Part shown: piece after piece, positions 34,247 to 34,884 of the stretch
Position numbering within the stretch: position 1 is the first letter of the stretch
How the letters are laid out: each line of letters opens with the position of its first letter
Assembly (NCBI GenBank): GCA_022563775.1
Contig: JADFMS010000012.1
Coordinates: 1 to 34,884, forward strand
DNA: 34,884 nt
Reading direction: 5' to 3'
DNA from: Fidelibacterota bacterium
GTDB taxonomy: Bacteria > Marinisomatota > SORT01
Translations under genes and position numbers: made by a program
Notes under the pieces: generated by a model
What the model saw: only the letters and a program-made list of their open reading frames with translations
Database searches by the model: none
What the model was told of the DNA's origin: nothing

Positions 34247-34884
34247 ATAAAATTTATAATAATTTTAAGCTGCGTTTTACTGATTTTCCATGCGCCTTCT
34301 TTCGGACAGCAATTTGCGGACACTTCCGCGGTCTCACCCGTACGCCGCCCTTCGCAGCGGTTAGCGGTGCATCCTCTTAAGGCAGAAGGTCTGAACAATC
34401 GTTTTATGACGGATATATCAAACAAAATTCAAATTACTTTAAAAAAGAACGGTAACTATTTTGTACTAAGCAATGATCAAACAAGAGAGATCCTCCAAAG
34501 CCAGAATATCCGGTTTGATACCCAATGTATGGACGTGAATTGTTTAGCAGCATTCGGGGAAAATACAGGTGTAGATTTTGTCATAGGAGGCGAGGTTAAG
34601 TTAGTTCCCGGCGGTTATCACGTTAAATTTATTCTTGTCGGCACTCTCCGGAACAGATCAATAAATTCTATCTCAAAAAAACTCACCGATAATATCTATA
34701 AAATTATACAAAACGACATTCCCTCCATTATTAACGACCTATTAGATTCGCCGAAGTTTGACGTTCCGAGGTCTTTAACCGTGAAAAGCGATGTTGACAG
34801 CGCAAACGTTTATATGGATGGTATATTTGTTGGTAAGACTCCATTTACTACCTCCGAGATCGGATTTGGAGAGCATACCGTACA
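34247..34884 (+). CDS. Exported PEGA-domain protein, N-terminal part (cut by window edge)
   Basis: About 212 codons before the window ends. The frame reads IKFIIILSCVLLIFHAPSFG then QQF, a clear signal peptide, then a globular region with ILQSQNIRFDTQCMDVNCLA and FGENTGVDFVIGGEV, a pattern with two close cysteines found before PEGA or TPR domains in exported FCB-group proteins. It ends in the start of a PEGA domain (VKSDVDSANVYMDGIFVGKT). Function unknown; PEGA domains are surface-associated beta folds. The start is odd: no ATG, GTG or TTG precedes the signal peptide; ATA at 34247 takes the place where an ATG would give MKFIIIL, and AGG lies 8 bases upstream. Internal standard starts would remove the signal peptide. 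Confidence 0.75.
   Translation, partial: MKFIIILSCVLLIFHAPSFGQQFADTSAVSPVRRPSQRLAVHPLKAEGLNNRFMTDISNKIQITLKKNGNYFVLSNDQTREILQSQNIRFDTQCMDVNCLAAFGENTGVDFVIGGEVKLVPGGYHVKFILVGTLRNRSINSISKKLTDNIYKIIQNDIPSIINDLLDSPKFDVPRSLTVKSDVDSANVYMDGIFVGKTPFTTSEIGFGEHTV

Noticed and set aside
34198..34425. Minus-strand open frame of 75 codons with several cysteines
   Set aside because: It is the shadow of the plus-strand signal-peptide and PEGA protein frame, which has clear domain evidence.

Overview
The window comes from a Gram-negative-type bacterium with an outer membrane: it has an MsbA-like lipid A exporter, a heptosyltransferase-like GT9 enzyme, and envelope proteins with signal peptides. The gene set (DUF5683 membrane protein, PEGA protein, DinG fused to a DnaQ-type exonuclease, two-subunit glycine dehydrogenase, GlnE plus GlnD) fits the FCB superphylum. 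Candidatus Marinimicrobia (SAR406 / Neomarinimicrobiota) or a relative is my best guess. It is an inference from gene content and from promoter-like sequences resembling the Bacteroidetes TTTG / TAnnTTTG consensus; no marker was compared with a database. Base composition is moderately AT-rich, and I see no tRNA, rRNA, CRISPR array, insertion sequence or phage gene.

Layout. At 1-532 (minus) is the N-terminal part of a DUF255 thioredoxin-fold protein, cut by the window edge. From 767 to 6975 lies an envelope polysaccharide locus: msbA, GT9 and GT4 are translationally coupled on the minus strand, followed by a degenerate tail of another GT4 gene, a GT2 gene on the plus strand and a further GT4 gene. 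A Crp/Fnr-type regulator (7073-7759) lies upstream of msbA. rpsT (plus, 8106-8360) converges on guaB (8381-9862), which is followed by an AGCS amino-acid/sodium symporter, a DinG-type helicase-exonuclease, a geranylgeranyl-reductase-family flavoprotein with an overlapping 2[4Fe-4S] ferredoxin, purF coupled to a PHP-domain phosphoesterase, a frameshifted sodium:neurotransmitter-type symporter, a DUF5683 protein, a diacylglycerol-kinase-family lipid kinase and ridA.

From 21728 the plus-strand glnE runs tail-to-tail into glnD, with the two coding ends overlapping by 20 bases. glnD is the last gene of a long minus-strand run that reads, in transcription order, thpR-recA-recX-alaS-gcvPB-PPC protein-glnD, with gaps of about 1 to 70 bases. 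At the right edge a divergent plus-strand gene encodes an exported PEGA-domain protein and is cut by the window end.

Most of the window is conserved housekeeping sequence and I found no complete new system. The best leads are the leftover GT4 C-terminus at 2816-2992, the single-base frameshift in the symporter near 18930, two genes whose domain evidence runs upstream of any ATG/GTG/TTG (CTG and ATA candidates), several promoter-like sites of one architecture, and the overlapping 3' ends of glnE and glnD.
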